From Kalaharituber pfeilii (lineage: Eukaryota > Ascomycota > Pezizomycetes > Pezizales > Pezizaceae): a DNA stretch of 64,000 nt. The translations under genes and the position numbers were made by a program. The first letter of the stretch is position 1. The number at the start of each line of letters is the position of its first letter. The notes under the pieces are model-generated. The model was not told where the DNA came from, did not search any database, and worked only from the letters and a program-made list of their open reading frames with translations. Shown here piece after piece: positions 1 to 10,676 of this stretch. The stretch is from contig WHUZ01000036.1 of assembly GCA_015179045.1 (NCBI GenBank), positions 496,001 through 560,000 of the forward strand. Reading direction: 5' to 3'.

Positions 1-409
1 CTTTCTCTTTGGTTAACCCACGCAACCCGCCTGACTCTCCAAGAACCGTTAACCCGGCAGCACAACCTGCAGCAGCATACAGGGGTCCCTATACTTCGGC
101 AACTTTCGTTGAGAAAAGACCCCCATCCATCATATTGCCCGAGACTTTCAAAGCCATTTCCACGTGGGTGAACAGGCGTTCCAGTGCTGACAAAACTACC
201 ACTTACTTGGTGCACATTGCTGTAGAGTGATAAATATTCTAGAAATATTCTACATGGCCACATACTACGAGCAGCTAGCTTAGGCTTGGTATGAATATAG
301 GTGACGGTTGGGCTAGAAATGAAGGGAGTATTACATTGAGGACTTGAGACCTGCCAACAGCTTAAAGCTCAAACTTCTCAAGGTTAAATCTCTTGAGGGC
401 GGTAGTTCA
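1..409. other. Intergenic, no gene supported
   Basis: A short open frame near the left edge has no ATG start, no recognisable domain and no codon bias. I see nothing that supports a gene or RNA. Confidence 0.5.
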
Positions 410-673
410 AGCACATACACCTGCTTGATTTTCTGGGGGATATTTGGGTATTCGTGCTTGATTGTTCTCTTAGGGGATTAAGCTTTCGCTTGTGTTTCCT
501 CCGCATCACCGCAGTCCTGGTATTGTTATGTGCTTTTACAGGGGACGATTTCGCAAGTAGCTGCACAGGTGCCTGTCTCCGGGCCTTAAGGACTTCGGTC
601 TAGGGACCCTGCCATGGCGAACAGCTGCAAGCCGGGTTACGTGGAATAAAAAAAAAAGAAAAAGCACATACAC
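410..673 (+). mobile_element. 5'-truncated LINE fragment, tail family A, with TSD
   Basis: The 11-bp direct repeat AGCACATACAC at 410-420 and 663-673 brackets a 242-bp insert (421-662). The insert ends in the family A tail (core CATGGCGAACAGCTGCAAGC near 613) followed by a short A-rich run. The same tail recurs at 55113-55220 (minus strand), 57474-57542 and 58166-58237. A direct repeat plus a poly(A) end is the signature of target-primed reverse transcription. No coding frame remains in the insert. Confidence 0.8.
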
Positions 674-750
674 AGCCTCTTAATAAATAGCGGAATCCGT
701 GCCAAGGACACGGAGGAAAGCAGAGCGGGCACGTTGCCAAGAGCTCTGAT

Positions 751-839
751 GCCGCAAGGTTCCTTTTTTTTTTTTTACCTAAAACTGAAATCTTTACTCG
801 CATGCCGCCCTGAGGGCTATGGCGAGAGCCGCGAGGTTC
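751..839 (-). mobile_element. Tiny LINE 3' tail, family B, with near-perfect TSD
   Basis: A 65-bp insert (763-827) starts with poly(T) and contains the reverse complement of the family B tail, whose stem is CTCGCCATAGCCC...GGGCGGCATGCGAG. It is flanked by a 12-bp direct repeat with one mismatch (751-762 GCCGCAAGGTTC, 828-839 GCCGCGAGGTTC). Only the 3' end of the element was copied. Confidence 0.75.
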
Positions 840-3536
840 AACCTGCTGAAAATTTACTGAGTATCTCACAACGTCATGATATTCTGTAGTCCAAGCAGTG
901 TGGAAGGCTGCACCCTTCAGGACTCGATGTACCGTAGAAATTGTTTCATAATGGACGTCCATTAAGGCTAAAGGGGGCATGGTTATCCTTCCGCCCGGGG
1001 TCTTTTATACGTGATGGTCCCATAAATCTGCTACATGTTATGACCTACTTAGTATAACTGCCTATTATAAGATCTCGTCCACAGTGATTCTGGATACTTA
1101 ATCAAATGAGACAAAGATGTCTCGTTGCCTTTGCCCGAGCACTGCAAGCGTCATGCTGATTGCTCTCACATGATTAGTAGTCGCCCTTTATATAGTATAG
1201 CAACCGCTGGGCTTGTAGCGTTTTTGGGACATCCCTTATACACAATTGTCTCATACAACTTAGTAGTAAACAAACTTCTACGGTATGTTGGTATGCATGA
1301 AGTAGTAGCTGTACCACCGCAAGTTTCCTTGAACCAGGCAGTGGAACCAGGCAGTTATTATGCGAGCAGGAGATTGCGCCATTCGGTTTCCTAGAGAACT
1401 TCCGAGCATTGTGGGTCAGTAATTCATCCGCCTGTTACATATTGCTTATATCTGCGACTATATCCATCATTTCCCATACTTCATTAGCTTAACTGAACAT
1501 TCCCACCCTGATATCACGACTCTGAAATGGTTCTTAGATGGTCTACTCTCTCATTCACAGCCTTTCCAATCATCCTATCATAGTTATCAACAGAACTCCC
1601 GAACAAGGCCAGTAGCGCGCGGTCATCTTATGCCACATCCTTCTTCCTCTTCCCATCCAGTATGTTCATCATGACCACCCACTCACAGACCGATGCTACG
1701 CCCAATTTGACTCCACACTTAACTTCCAACCACCACGTCTAGAAACTTACAAACCTCATGAGCTCCATGATCTTTATTATTCTTTCATATCATTATGAAC
1801 CATGAGGTGCACGTCATGTTAGTCAGCAAAGCGAGCGAGGCGAAGGTATGGAATTGAGATGGCTGTGCAACTGGAACTGGAGCCTATACAGCTAGTTACC
1901 ATCCCGTTTCCAATTCGTTTCTGTTAATGTTGTACATATGTTTTCTAGATGCTTAATTACAATACTCCGTGTCTTACTGTGTCTCTCATGGGTGCACTGT
2001 TGTCATCTGTTGATTGAAATACTAGCCATTTGCCGTCTCGTAATCACATATTTAAGGCTCCATACTTTGAGGCCGGCACCAAGAAAGATATGTGTTGTAC
2101 GATGTACGATCATGGCTATCTCTTTGAAATGCACTGGAAAACAAACGCTTGTCATAATATAGCAATTATATGGCGGGCCTGTCACTGCTTTCGGCAGAAA
2201 GAGATAGAGTCTAGTCCATCTATACTCATTGACCCAGGTACTAAATATTTTACCTTAGATCCAGCCGTCCTCACTTACAAACACAATTTTTTGTTCAGAT
2301 TAGAACCGAAAACTGTCATAAAGATGTTCAGTAGGAAACCATTGGCACAGCATTCTTCTCCTCTCCAAGCTGCATGCTCTACCTTGCACGTAGAAATATG
2401 CTTGATATCGTCGTAATGCCTTGCCTGACGCAGTAGAATCATTGGCTACGGGCCCAGCGGCTTGGAAAGTCACTTGCTAAATTCCATACTTCTAAGGGTG
2501 GGACTTTGCAGTGTGAAGCAGGACAACTCGAAAGAAAAGAGCACGTCTCTTGTGGACTAGAGCGGGCGCACTGCAATGATTGCTTAATTGTATTTACAGA
2601 AAACACAACTTAAAGTTACTAAATGAAAGTCGAGGCCAACTGAATGGCAATGCCGAGCATGCAGAATTTGTTGTAATAGCGGCTGTCGAAGGGGCTGTCG
2701 GCTCTGTACTCTCTTCTCCGTACTATCAATTCTGTCCCAGTTATCAATTTACCCATCATTCCGTTACCACCTAAACACTGGCAACTGCGTTGCCAACATG
2801 TACTCAAGAACCATAGGTACTCTGTGGTTGCAAAAACTACATTACTTAAATGGTCCATACGTCGTGCTCTCCGTAATGTACACCTTACGAGCTGACCTCT
2901 AAATTAACTGCAGGGCATGTTATATAGGGAAAAAATGTTGACCACTGCGGCTTCTCCCACGGCCAAATGCGCCTCACCAACGGGTTACTTACTGTTCATG
3001 AGAACATCGTTGTGGGTACTGGTACCGAAATGCTCGTAGAGATACTTGAATGACTGCATGCGCATTAACACAAACTTGATGCTCCAGGCTCCGGCGCCAA
3101 GCCCTCCGAGTTCGCAACAGGGCGGATTGTGGCGCTTATCGATGGTGCTTTGTTCACACATTATGACCTAGGGGCTTGGTATGAGACTACATGACGGCAA
3201 TTATTTCTTTCCAGAAGCACTGACTCGGTACATGTCATCTACTGCAATGCTGCCTGGACGTTGACCGAATCGCTCGTGGCTGCGCAAAGAAGAAAAACAA
3301 CAGTTGGCTTCTCATAGCTTCAGTCACCCCTGATCGATGCCGATCCTAGTACGAAAACGTGGTCCACTCAACCTTAAAAATCGTGCTGCCAGAGTGATCT
3401 AGTTGAACACAGCCCCTACGCTAAACCTCCTCACCTGATGCCCGCGAACAACGACACAGCCCGACACGTCTGATCGCTAGCGCGTGCAATCTCACTCAAG
3501 CAGGAAAACACCAGAGGTGTCACGTCACGCTGCTAG
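840..3536. other. Intergenic, about 2.7 kb, no gene seen
   Basis: All open frames here are short (up to about 128 codons), overlap on both strands, and show no domain or intron-joined continuation that I can recognise. No clear repeats or RNA genes were seen. Confidence 0.5.
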
Positions 3537-3544
3537 TATATAAA
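3537..3544 (+). promoter_or_regulatory. TATA box (TATATAAA) of the ART-like gene
   Basis: TATATAAA lies directly against the first ATG of the frame (3545). A TATA box normally places transcription start some 25-40 nt downstream or further in fungi, so the ATG at 3545 would lie outside the mRNA. This favours the in-frame ATG at 3629 (context CAACATCATGA, with A at -3) as the real start. Confidence 0.6.
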
Positions 3545-3628
3545 ATGATGCCGCTCCACGGCCGCTGGTCGCTTCTCGGAACAATCTCAGTGAAAGAAAA
3601 AAAAAAAAACATTGCCAATCTCAACATC

Positions 3629-4840
3629 ATGACAATGAAGCCCACTCCGAACACCCTGAAGCCTTCGTCAACGGGGCCGCCGGCGCCCACCTTCGCACGC
3701 AGCGCCTCCGGCGCATTCACAATCACTGAATCTGACCTCAAACAATATGCGACTAGCTTGGGCGCCCTCGAGCTCCCGCACACGCCCTTCCCCGATACAA
3801 TCCCCAACGTCATGGTCTCGCGCCTGTCCTCCACCTCACGCACTCAATACGTCTACGCCGGCATCCACACGACCTTTTACCATCTTCCGCCCGGCGCCTC
3901 CAGCGAGCCCGCCGACAGGCCCACAAGTACTCCTGCATCCGCAGCAACAGTCGTCCGCGGTCCCACCACCACGCTCCCGCCTAGGGAGAAGCTCAATAGC
4001 ATCTTCAGGATCGGCATCCAGCCGACCACCGACACCTCCCGCGAACTCCTCTACGGCCCGGGCATCTACCTCACCCAGCGGCCCGCCATCGGGAACCTCG
4101 CAGCCGCCGGTTATCTTCTCGGCCTCAACCCTTCCGACATCCAGCCTCACACAGGCCCCGACGGGAGGCCCTCTTGGAACTGGGCCATCATCCAAATGCA
4201 CTTCTTCGTCCCGCTAGAAACCTACAATACCCTCCACGTCGTACCCGCCAAGCTCATCCCCGACTGTCAATCCTTTTATCACGACGAACGCATCAAATCT
4301 CTCCGCCCACGCCCCGCCCCCAAGACAACCTGCACCATTGACGAATGGCGCTCCTTATACGGCCTTTCGCCCACCGACGTCGTACTTGCTGGGCGCAAAG
4401 GCAACCCCATCGAGGAACTCGTCTTCTCGCAATCCGCTCTGCAGCACGCGAAGATCCTCGCCGAGGTGGTCCCGGCCCACCAGGAATTCGTGTCATACAT
4501 GGATTTCCGGAAGGAGTGGCGGTACAAAACGATGGAGGCGTGGGGCCTCGAGTGGTCCGAGGTTGCTGTGCGTGTCCTGGAGGAGGGAGACAATGGTGGT
4601 GGGGAAGAGGCCGAGGCAAGAAAGCTGGTGAAAAGGATACCGGAGACGAGGGTGTATTCCGGGTTGAAAGGGTACTTGGTGGACTTTGAGGGGTTGGGGA
4701 AGGCGAAAGTGGTGGAGAGTGAGCAACATGCAGGGTACGAGTATTGGAAGGGGCTGGGGGCGTTTAGGACGAGGTACCAGAGGGTTGCTGAGGAGGGTGG
4801 GGTGCCTGCATGTTGCACTAAAGAAGGGTCGACACCGTGA
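3629..4840 (+). CDS. Putative ADP-ribosyltransferase-fold protein (403 aa)
   Basis: This is a single-exon frame with GC-rich, strongly biased codons. The frame extends up to ATG 3545, but a TATA box abuts that codon, so I start at 3629. I do not know the exact family. Numbering from 3629, these elements match the order seen in the ART/PARP/DUF3990-like fold: a first strand with YAGIHTT (His80); a helix ending FRIGIQP (126-132); LLYGPGIYLTQ (141-150, Tyr147), like the G-x-G-I-Y-hydrophobic motif, followed by an Ala-rich helix; a hydrophobic strand WAIIQMHFFVPL (185-196); and DVVLAGRKG followed by EELVFS (250-267, Glu262/263). This gives a possible H-Y-E type triad. The N-terminus (1-60) is Pro/Thr-rich and the C-terminus is charged. 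No signal peptide or membrane segment is seen. Such enzymes use NAD+ to modify proteins or nucleic acids; substrate and activity here are unknown. It is convergent with the HET gene downstream. It is certainly coding; the function is inferred. Confidence 0.85.
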   Translation: MTMKPTPNTLKPSSTGPPAPTFARSASGAFTITESDLKQYATSLGALELPHTPFPDTIPNVMVSRLSSTSRTQYVYAGIHTTFYHLPPGASSEPADRPTSTPASAATVVRGPTTTLPPREKLNSIFRIGIQPTTDTSRELLYGPGIYLTQRPAIGNLAAAGYLLGLNPSDIQPHTGPDGRPSWNWAIIQMHFFVPLETYNTLHVVPAKLIPDCQSFYHDERIKSLRPRPAPKTTCTIDEWRSLYGLSPTDVVLAGRKGNPIEELVFSQSALQHAKILAEVVPAHQEFVSYMDFRKEWRYKTMEAWGLEWSEVAVRVLEEGDNGGGEEAEARKLVKRIPETRVYSGLKGYLVDFEGLGKAKVVESEQHAGYEYWKGLGAFRTRYQRVAEEGGVPACCTKEGSTP

Positions 4841-6536
4841 AAGTGTTGTGCGAGTGTTTTGTCCCTTGGATATGTTAATACTTCATAGATTCTACTATAG
4901 ATTTTTTTTTCTTTTTTTATATTTGATTCCATAATCCTATTCCGCCATCTTAGATTATGACGAGGCACGACTAACGTGCAAGAGATACGTCCTAGTACTT
5001 ATATATCCTAACTGGTACATGTTTCTGCACCGCTCATGGCGCATCCGCCCTCATGAGCGCAACCTATGAGTGAAGCTACTACGTTTTGAGTTTGAAAACG
5101 GGCTACTCGACATAATGTTCTCTACAACTACCGCCATATAAAACACGGAGTAGGAGCTTATTACCGTGAAACACTAATATGAAATTAAAGGAAAACCTAC
5201 ATTGCTCAACTTCTAGCAAGACTACCTATATGTCGTCACAGTACCATCCTTCCTATTTCGTTACTGTAAGGGAACTGTTTGTCAGGAAAAAAAAGGAAAA
5301 TAATAAACGAAAAGTAGATAAAGTTGTCCATTGAACGAAAAATAAAGATCCACAAGAACTCAGCTTTTATTTAAGCGTTGCAATTAATATCAATATATAC
5401 ACCAAGATTCCTATTAATCTCATATGTCCACAGGGCGGGACACGAGTGATGATAAAAAAAAAATATACACCAAGAAATCTAAAAACGATCAACCTCCCCC
5501 CCCCCGGGAGACTATAACACCCCCTCCTCCTCGTGTCTTGTATCCTACTCCAAACCCTTTTCCTCATTCCCAAAGCGACCGCAAAGGATCTCCGAACAGG
5601 CATTGTGGAATTTTATAAACTATCCCTTACACGTACAAAGTCACGAACTTTGAAGTGAATACTGCAGCTTGAAGACTCTCCCGCAATGCGACTCGCAAGC
5701 TTGTCGCCAACAATTCGTGACTTATGGGGGGGTCTCGAATTGCAGAGTCGGACATGGGATAGAAAGAGGTCCAGGGTCTCCTCCTGTAGCTTACATACTT
5801 CCAACCAGAAAAACTTCCATAAATGACGTACCACTTATCCTACAAGTCCTATACCGATCCGAATCACCGTTAGAATATTATCGCCACGACATACGTAATC
5901 CCTCTCCATTCATACTCCTCGCCAAGCTCAGCAACGAATAATGGAAAAGGAAAAAGAAGGGGAAAAACGAAATCCATTCAAGTACGTATTTCAGCCGTAG
6001 ACAAAGGTCAACAGCCCGTACACACCACATCCTACGTCATCTCCACCAACCGAGCACCTGATCAATTTGCCCAACACGCTGCCGGAACTTATGCCGAGCT
6101 GGATTGTCATTCAGAATTAGGATCAGGTAGGAAACAATTGGTCGAATCGCAGAAGGCTAACCCAAACGCACCATTCTGAAGAAGTGAAATGAGAGAGTAT
6201 CCATCCCGACTTCCACTCCCAGATACCAGGGCAGGAGTGCGTCAAGCCGATGATTGTTGCCAAAGGGCATATGGTACACCAAAAATTTAGCTTCATTTTT
6301 TCTCTCTCTCTAAATTTCATCTCACTATATACCCCCATGAGCTTCCAATATCATGCAGCATGTATACTTTACCAAAACCATGGAAAATAAAATCTGAGGG
6401 CCGTTTACCTTATCCTATCGCTAAGCACCTAGATTTCTCCCATCCTTCTATTCCTTTTACACCCCACGCCAAATATATATCCCCCCCTCCCCTCCACTAA
6501 TCCTGTAGGGAGCTCCCCCCCATCACTCGAGCATTT
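4841..6536. other. Intergenic between two convergent genes
   Basis: This holds the 3' flanks of the ART-like gene (+) and the HET gene (-). Apart from a short LINE tail at 5395-5475 and pyrimidine-rich tracts near 5495 and 6480-6520, nothing is recognisable. Confidence 0.5.
5395..5475 (+). mobile_element. 55-bp LINE 3' tail, family B, with 13-bp TSD
   Basis: The direct repeat ATATACACCAAGA occurs at 5395-5407 and 5463-5475. Between them lie 55 bp ending in a degenerate family B tail (CACAGGGCGGGACACGAGTGATGATA) and A9-10. The element is almost nothing but its tail. Confidence 0.75.
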
Positions 6537-8996
6537 TCACTGCAACACCACCACTCTCGCCGTCCTCTCAATCCCCTCCGGTCCGCCCGCTGCTTCAACC
6601 CACCTCTTCTCAAAGACCACGCCGACACTAACGCGCTCCACTAGGGTGCATTTCACACCCCCGATCTCAATGCTCGCGCCCACCTGGACTTCCTGGACCG
6701 CCATCACGTTCAGCATGTCGCCTGGGTATCGTCGTCCATCCGGTTTCTGGGATAATTCATGTCAGCAGAAAGTATGCATAACAAATTTAGTCCCAGTGCA
6801 TCTAGGTATGCCCGTGGGAATTAAGAAACCCCAAACTCACCTCGTCGTTCAGCACCGCATCGCCATACTCCGCTCCCGCCCTACTCAACACCACAAACTC
6901 AAACTCCTCTCCGTCCATCGTGGTACTCGGCAAAATCATCTTTCCCGCCACGACCGCACCGTTTTCCTTTGAAGAAATGATATTATATAGCGCGTAATGC
7001 GGAGAAACATACTCCCACTTCTGTGCCCCCTTCGGTACCCTCCTTACCTTGAACCTGAGCGCCGACGTGCGGAAGACCAACGTTCCCGGCACAAACACCT
7101 TCTCTGCCGCATCCGGATCTGCGGACTTTGACGCGGAGAGCTCATCGACTAGTGATGATGGCTCGCTCTTCTCCGGGAGTCCCATGTACCGCACCAGCTT
7201 TTTCTCCTCCGCCGGCGGCAGCAGCGTCGTCCAGAAATAGTTATGCCGCATTTTTAGTTTGCGGGTGTTGTTAGTTTCGTCGACGAGAACCCATTCGTCG
7301 ACGAGCCACTGTTGGCACTTTGGATTCCCGGTAATATACCCCTCTATGTCCCCATACTTCACCGGCCCTCTCCAGCCCACCCACGACCAGGACGGTGTCA
7401 CCACCCCGTTGACCCCCGTACGCCGCGTTAGCAGCGTGCTGCCCAGCGGATGCCACAACATCGCGTGCTCGATCTCCGCCGTTGGCAAGCTGCACTGGAA
7501 CGGCGGCGTCTCCGGATGCACCCCGTGGAAGCCCTCCGTCAACATGGAAAACACCGCACTGAACGCATTTACAATGTCTGATTCATAGCTCAGAACCCGC
7601 TTCGTGTAGGACTCAACCGACGTGATGAATCTGTCCACGTAGTCATCATCTTTTCCCGGCACGTAGTTCGGCGGGAACTGGGGCCGTCCCTGGAGCGTGC
7701 TCCTTTGGTTCGGGTACGCGATGGGGACGGCGGAAGGGGAAGGCTCGGTGATGCAGTCCTCGTACCAGATGGCTTCGTTACACTCGAAGTATACCTGTTC
7801 TGGCGTCATGAAGAGCCTGCGGCGACTCAGGACCCGTTCTTGGTACGTCCATCCCCTGGTCTCCCACCTGGAATGCACCACGTTGTGCAACAGACTCCCC
7901 ATCGGGACTGCGATATGCAAGCCTTGGAGGACTTCAATTTTCTGTAGCTCCTTTCGCACTCCCGTTCTGACTCCCGGAACCGGGGCGCTCGCGGAGGTGC
8001 CTGCCGCAGTGCATATCGTGAGCATCGACCAGCCGTAAATATTGTGCATCTCCCCAATCTGCTCCATCTTGTCTTCAGGGGAGTCCTGGATGATACACAA
8101 TGCGTCTACCCATAAATACCTCTCGCCAATCTCCTTCACCAACCCTATCGTGTCCAGGATTGTGGGGGGCAGGTTCACTTTCTCCATGCCCCCCTTCTTG
8201 CACCGCTCCTCGTACGTCGCCTTCTTCGTGCTGTACGAGAAGTCCAGATCCGCCCCCCACAGGTAACTCAGCGCAACAAAGCGACAATCGTCCGACGCTG
8301 GCACGAGACACATATCCACCACGTCCAGCATTCTCACCGACGGCGGCAGCTTCCGCTTTCCCGGGGACTCGCTCCAGCGCCACCATGCGTCCTCGCACTT
8401 CTTCCCATGATACTTGTGGCACAGCGACATCCACTGCTTAATCAACCCCCTATCCACCGTCTCTCCGACCCTCCTCCCGTGCAACTCTCGCGCCCGACCA
8501 ACCCGCGCCGCATCCCCCTCCATCAACTGTAATTGCATTAATAACGGCGCCGAGTTCTCCAACTGCGCATTGTAAATCTCTATCGGCTTGTCGTTCGTAC
8601 TGACAAAAAGTCTATAAGCGATTTTCGTTTCCGGTGTTGTGGAATTGCGGTCAAATATACCCGCTGACTGACACGTCAGAAACACGTCCGTGACTCGCGA
8701 GAGGTCGATGTCCTTGCATTCCGAGTCGAGCAGCCACGAGCGGTTGAAGAGAGTCGTGATGAGGCTGCAGAGACCGCAGGAAGGGGCAGAGGCGAGGATG
8801 CGGGTGAGGGGGCCGAGGGACTTCTTTGTTTCAGGAGTGTCGGGGAGTCCATCGCGGAAGATTGTTCGGAGGTCGAGCGTGGAGCAGACAGAGCACAAGG
8901 GGGCAGTGTCGGGTGGTGGTGGGGGAGCGAGTCCGAGGAGCTGGGGCCAGTGACCTTAGTGAGAAGGCTATAAATGCCGGAGGTGAGCTTGCCCAT
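6537..8996 (-). CDS. HET-domain (heterokaryon incompatibility) protein, 5' end disrupted
   Basis: Body exon 6841-8898 is open for 686 codons; intron 6747-6840 (94 nt; donor GTGAGT, branch CTGAC, acceptor CCCAG) joins in phase 0 to the last exon 6537-6746 (69 codons and stop). The HET signature is clear: FVALSYLWG, then LPPTILDTIGLVKEIG, RYLWVDALCIIQDSPEDK, a cysteine-light IYGWSMLTICTAAG block, and RGWTYQERVLSRRRLF further on. HET proteins trigger incompatibility cell death after fusion of unlike hyphae, and many act in the cytosol. The N-terminus has CSVCSTLDLR and CGLCSLI, typical of the long HET class. The start is unsettled. There is no ATG in the body frame before a TAA at 8956-8958, whereas ATG 8996 (context AACATGG, beginning MGKLTSGIYSLL) lies one frame away, with C-runs in between. 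Either a 1-nt deletion or sequencing error, or an unseen upstream exon spliced at CCCCAG/8940, is needed. Confidence 0.88.
6747..6840 (-). other. Intron of the HET gene
   Basis: Read on the minus strand it begins GTGAGT directly after codon GAG (6841-6843) and ends TTATCCCAG before AAACCGGAT; a CTGAC branch site lies 18-25 nt before the acceptor. Reading through it instead would end the protein 12 codons later. Splicing adds 69 residues of well-biased coding sequence. Confidence 0.8.
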
Positions 8997-10673
8997 GTTT
9001 ATGCTCTGCAGATCCCCGGAGCCGGTGATTTATTCCGAGGGAGCATGCGGGACTAAACAGACACGAAACAAGAAGAGTGTACCTATAGCAGGGAGCTTGC
9101 GAATGCACCTGTATATAAAAGTAGTATCCCGAGACACAATTACAATTTTCTTTGGAGGAGTAGGGTTTGCCGGAGGAAGCATCGCCCTCGATACCGTCGA
9201 TACTTGTACTTCCTGCTGACGGGGCATTACATGCGACATCGAATCGGATTGCATACAAAATATGCAGCCCAGTTTGCCCAATTGACTCTGATTTCGTGGG
9301 CCAGTCGCAGGAGCGAAACGAAACTTGCATTGCATTGCATGGACAATTCCGTGCATAGCCGGCGCCCCTGCCGTGTTTCATGGATAAATTTAGCTGATAC
9401 CACGACGTCGGACGATACCATACCAGGTCACATGGTCTGAATATTCGAACAGAAGGTAAGAAGAGTACAGTATTCCATGCGCGCGACTCTCCTGGCACTG
9501 TCAAGAGAACGCGGAGTCGGAAGCGACCCATTCATTGACAATTTACTCTACCGCAGCCGTTGAAATTAACCATTCTGGTATTTTACCTACGAAAGCGCGC
9601 AAGGGCCCCCCCCCCCCCCCCCTTTTCCCTCCCTCCCCCCTTTCCCTCCCTCCCCAAGCCCATAAAAAGATGAAGGTGCAATGCTCCGATCCTCGTGAAT
9701 GTTCACCAAAGCACCTCAAGCGCCCCTGCACCACACACATTCGTATCACATCCACAGCCAAAAACGTTGATCCCTACCCCATATCAAGTTGCCCTAAATG
9801 GACAAGGTGTGGGGAAGGCCTGTAGCTGCATCCGCATTTGGTTGATTATTGAACTAGTTGATATTAGGCATATGTTCTGCGTGCAGGGGCTATGCCAGGT
9901 TTTCCGCACTGCATATCGTTAACTCCGTAAAGAATTAGACGAGAAGGAATTGAAGGAAGGCGATCGCGTTTGAGGTGCTATGCCAACTATGCCAGCTCGT
10001 ATTTAATTTATCGTATCCACCCTTGAAAAAGGATAATCAGAAGGATTTGAATATGCAATTGGTAAATGCCACGCGTGGCGTCGACCTGCACTCGAATCTT
10101 AACCCTAATGGCTGATTCCACTTGATTGCATAAGTCTCTAGCAAGTACGGTTCGCCCTGGAGCACTAGTAATCTCATGTGACATTAGATGGAGTCACACA
10201 AGACACTCTTGATAAGTGATGAAGAAAGGACGATTATTTCCAATTCCTGCAAAGCACATGGATCTTCCAACATGCCTGTATCATAAGATTCCAGGTTGCG
10301 GCCGGTGAAAGCCCCCGGCTGGCAGGGATGGCACCCTATTCACGCTGCCTTTCGCTGGAACGAATATAAGACGATCACCCGCTCAGCGGGAGTGAAAGCT
10401 AATTTGACAAGCTTCGAACTATAGCCTCCAGCTTCTCGCGTACCTCAACTCCAACATTTCAATGTTCACGTTTTTGGCTTTCCTAAATTTATCTTCTCAA
10501 TATCTGATCGTGTTGTAATACCATTTTCATTTTGGGCTTTGTGAACTTTTTGTCGGCTGTTGGTTTGGGAGTTATTTCTGCGCGGACATTTCTTTCGAGA
10601 GCACTGGTTTTGGCATTCCATTTTAATCATATATACACGCACCTCACTCAACAACAACAACATCATCATCATC
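8997..10673. other. Intergenic, upstream of two divergent genes
   Basis: This is a shared 5' region between the HET gene (-) and the membrane-protein gene (+). A run of 17 C (9606-9622) is followed by C/T-rich sequence. A 187-codon minus frame (8968-9531) has no usable start context and no domain. No other element is seen. Confidence 0.5.
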
Positions 10674-10676
10674 ATG
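10649..10676 (+). repeat. (CAA)n(CAT)n microsatellite at a start codon
   Basis: The run ACAACAACAACATCATCATC leads into the ATG at 10674. It lies in the 5' leader of the membrane-protein gene; length changes here would alter the leader, not the protein. Confidence 0.7.

Noticed and set aside
8968..9531. 187-codon minus-strand frame upstream of the HET gene
   Set aside because: No homology-like motif, no ATG in good context and no splice link to the HET body that keeps phase.
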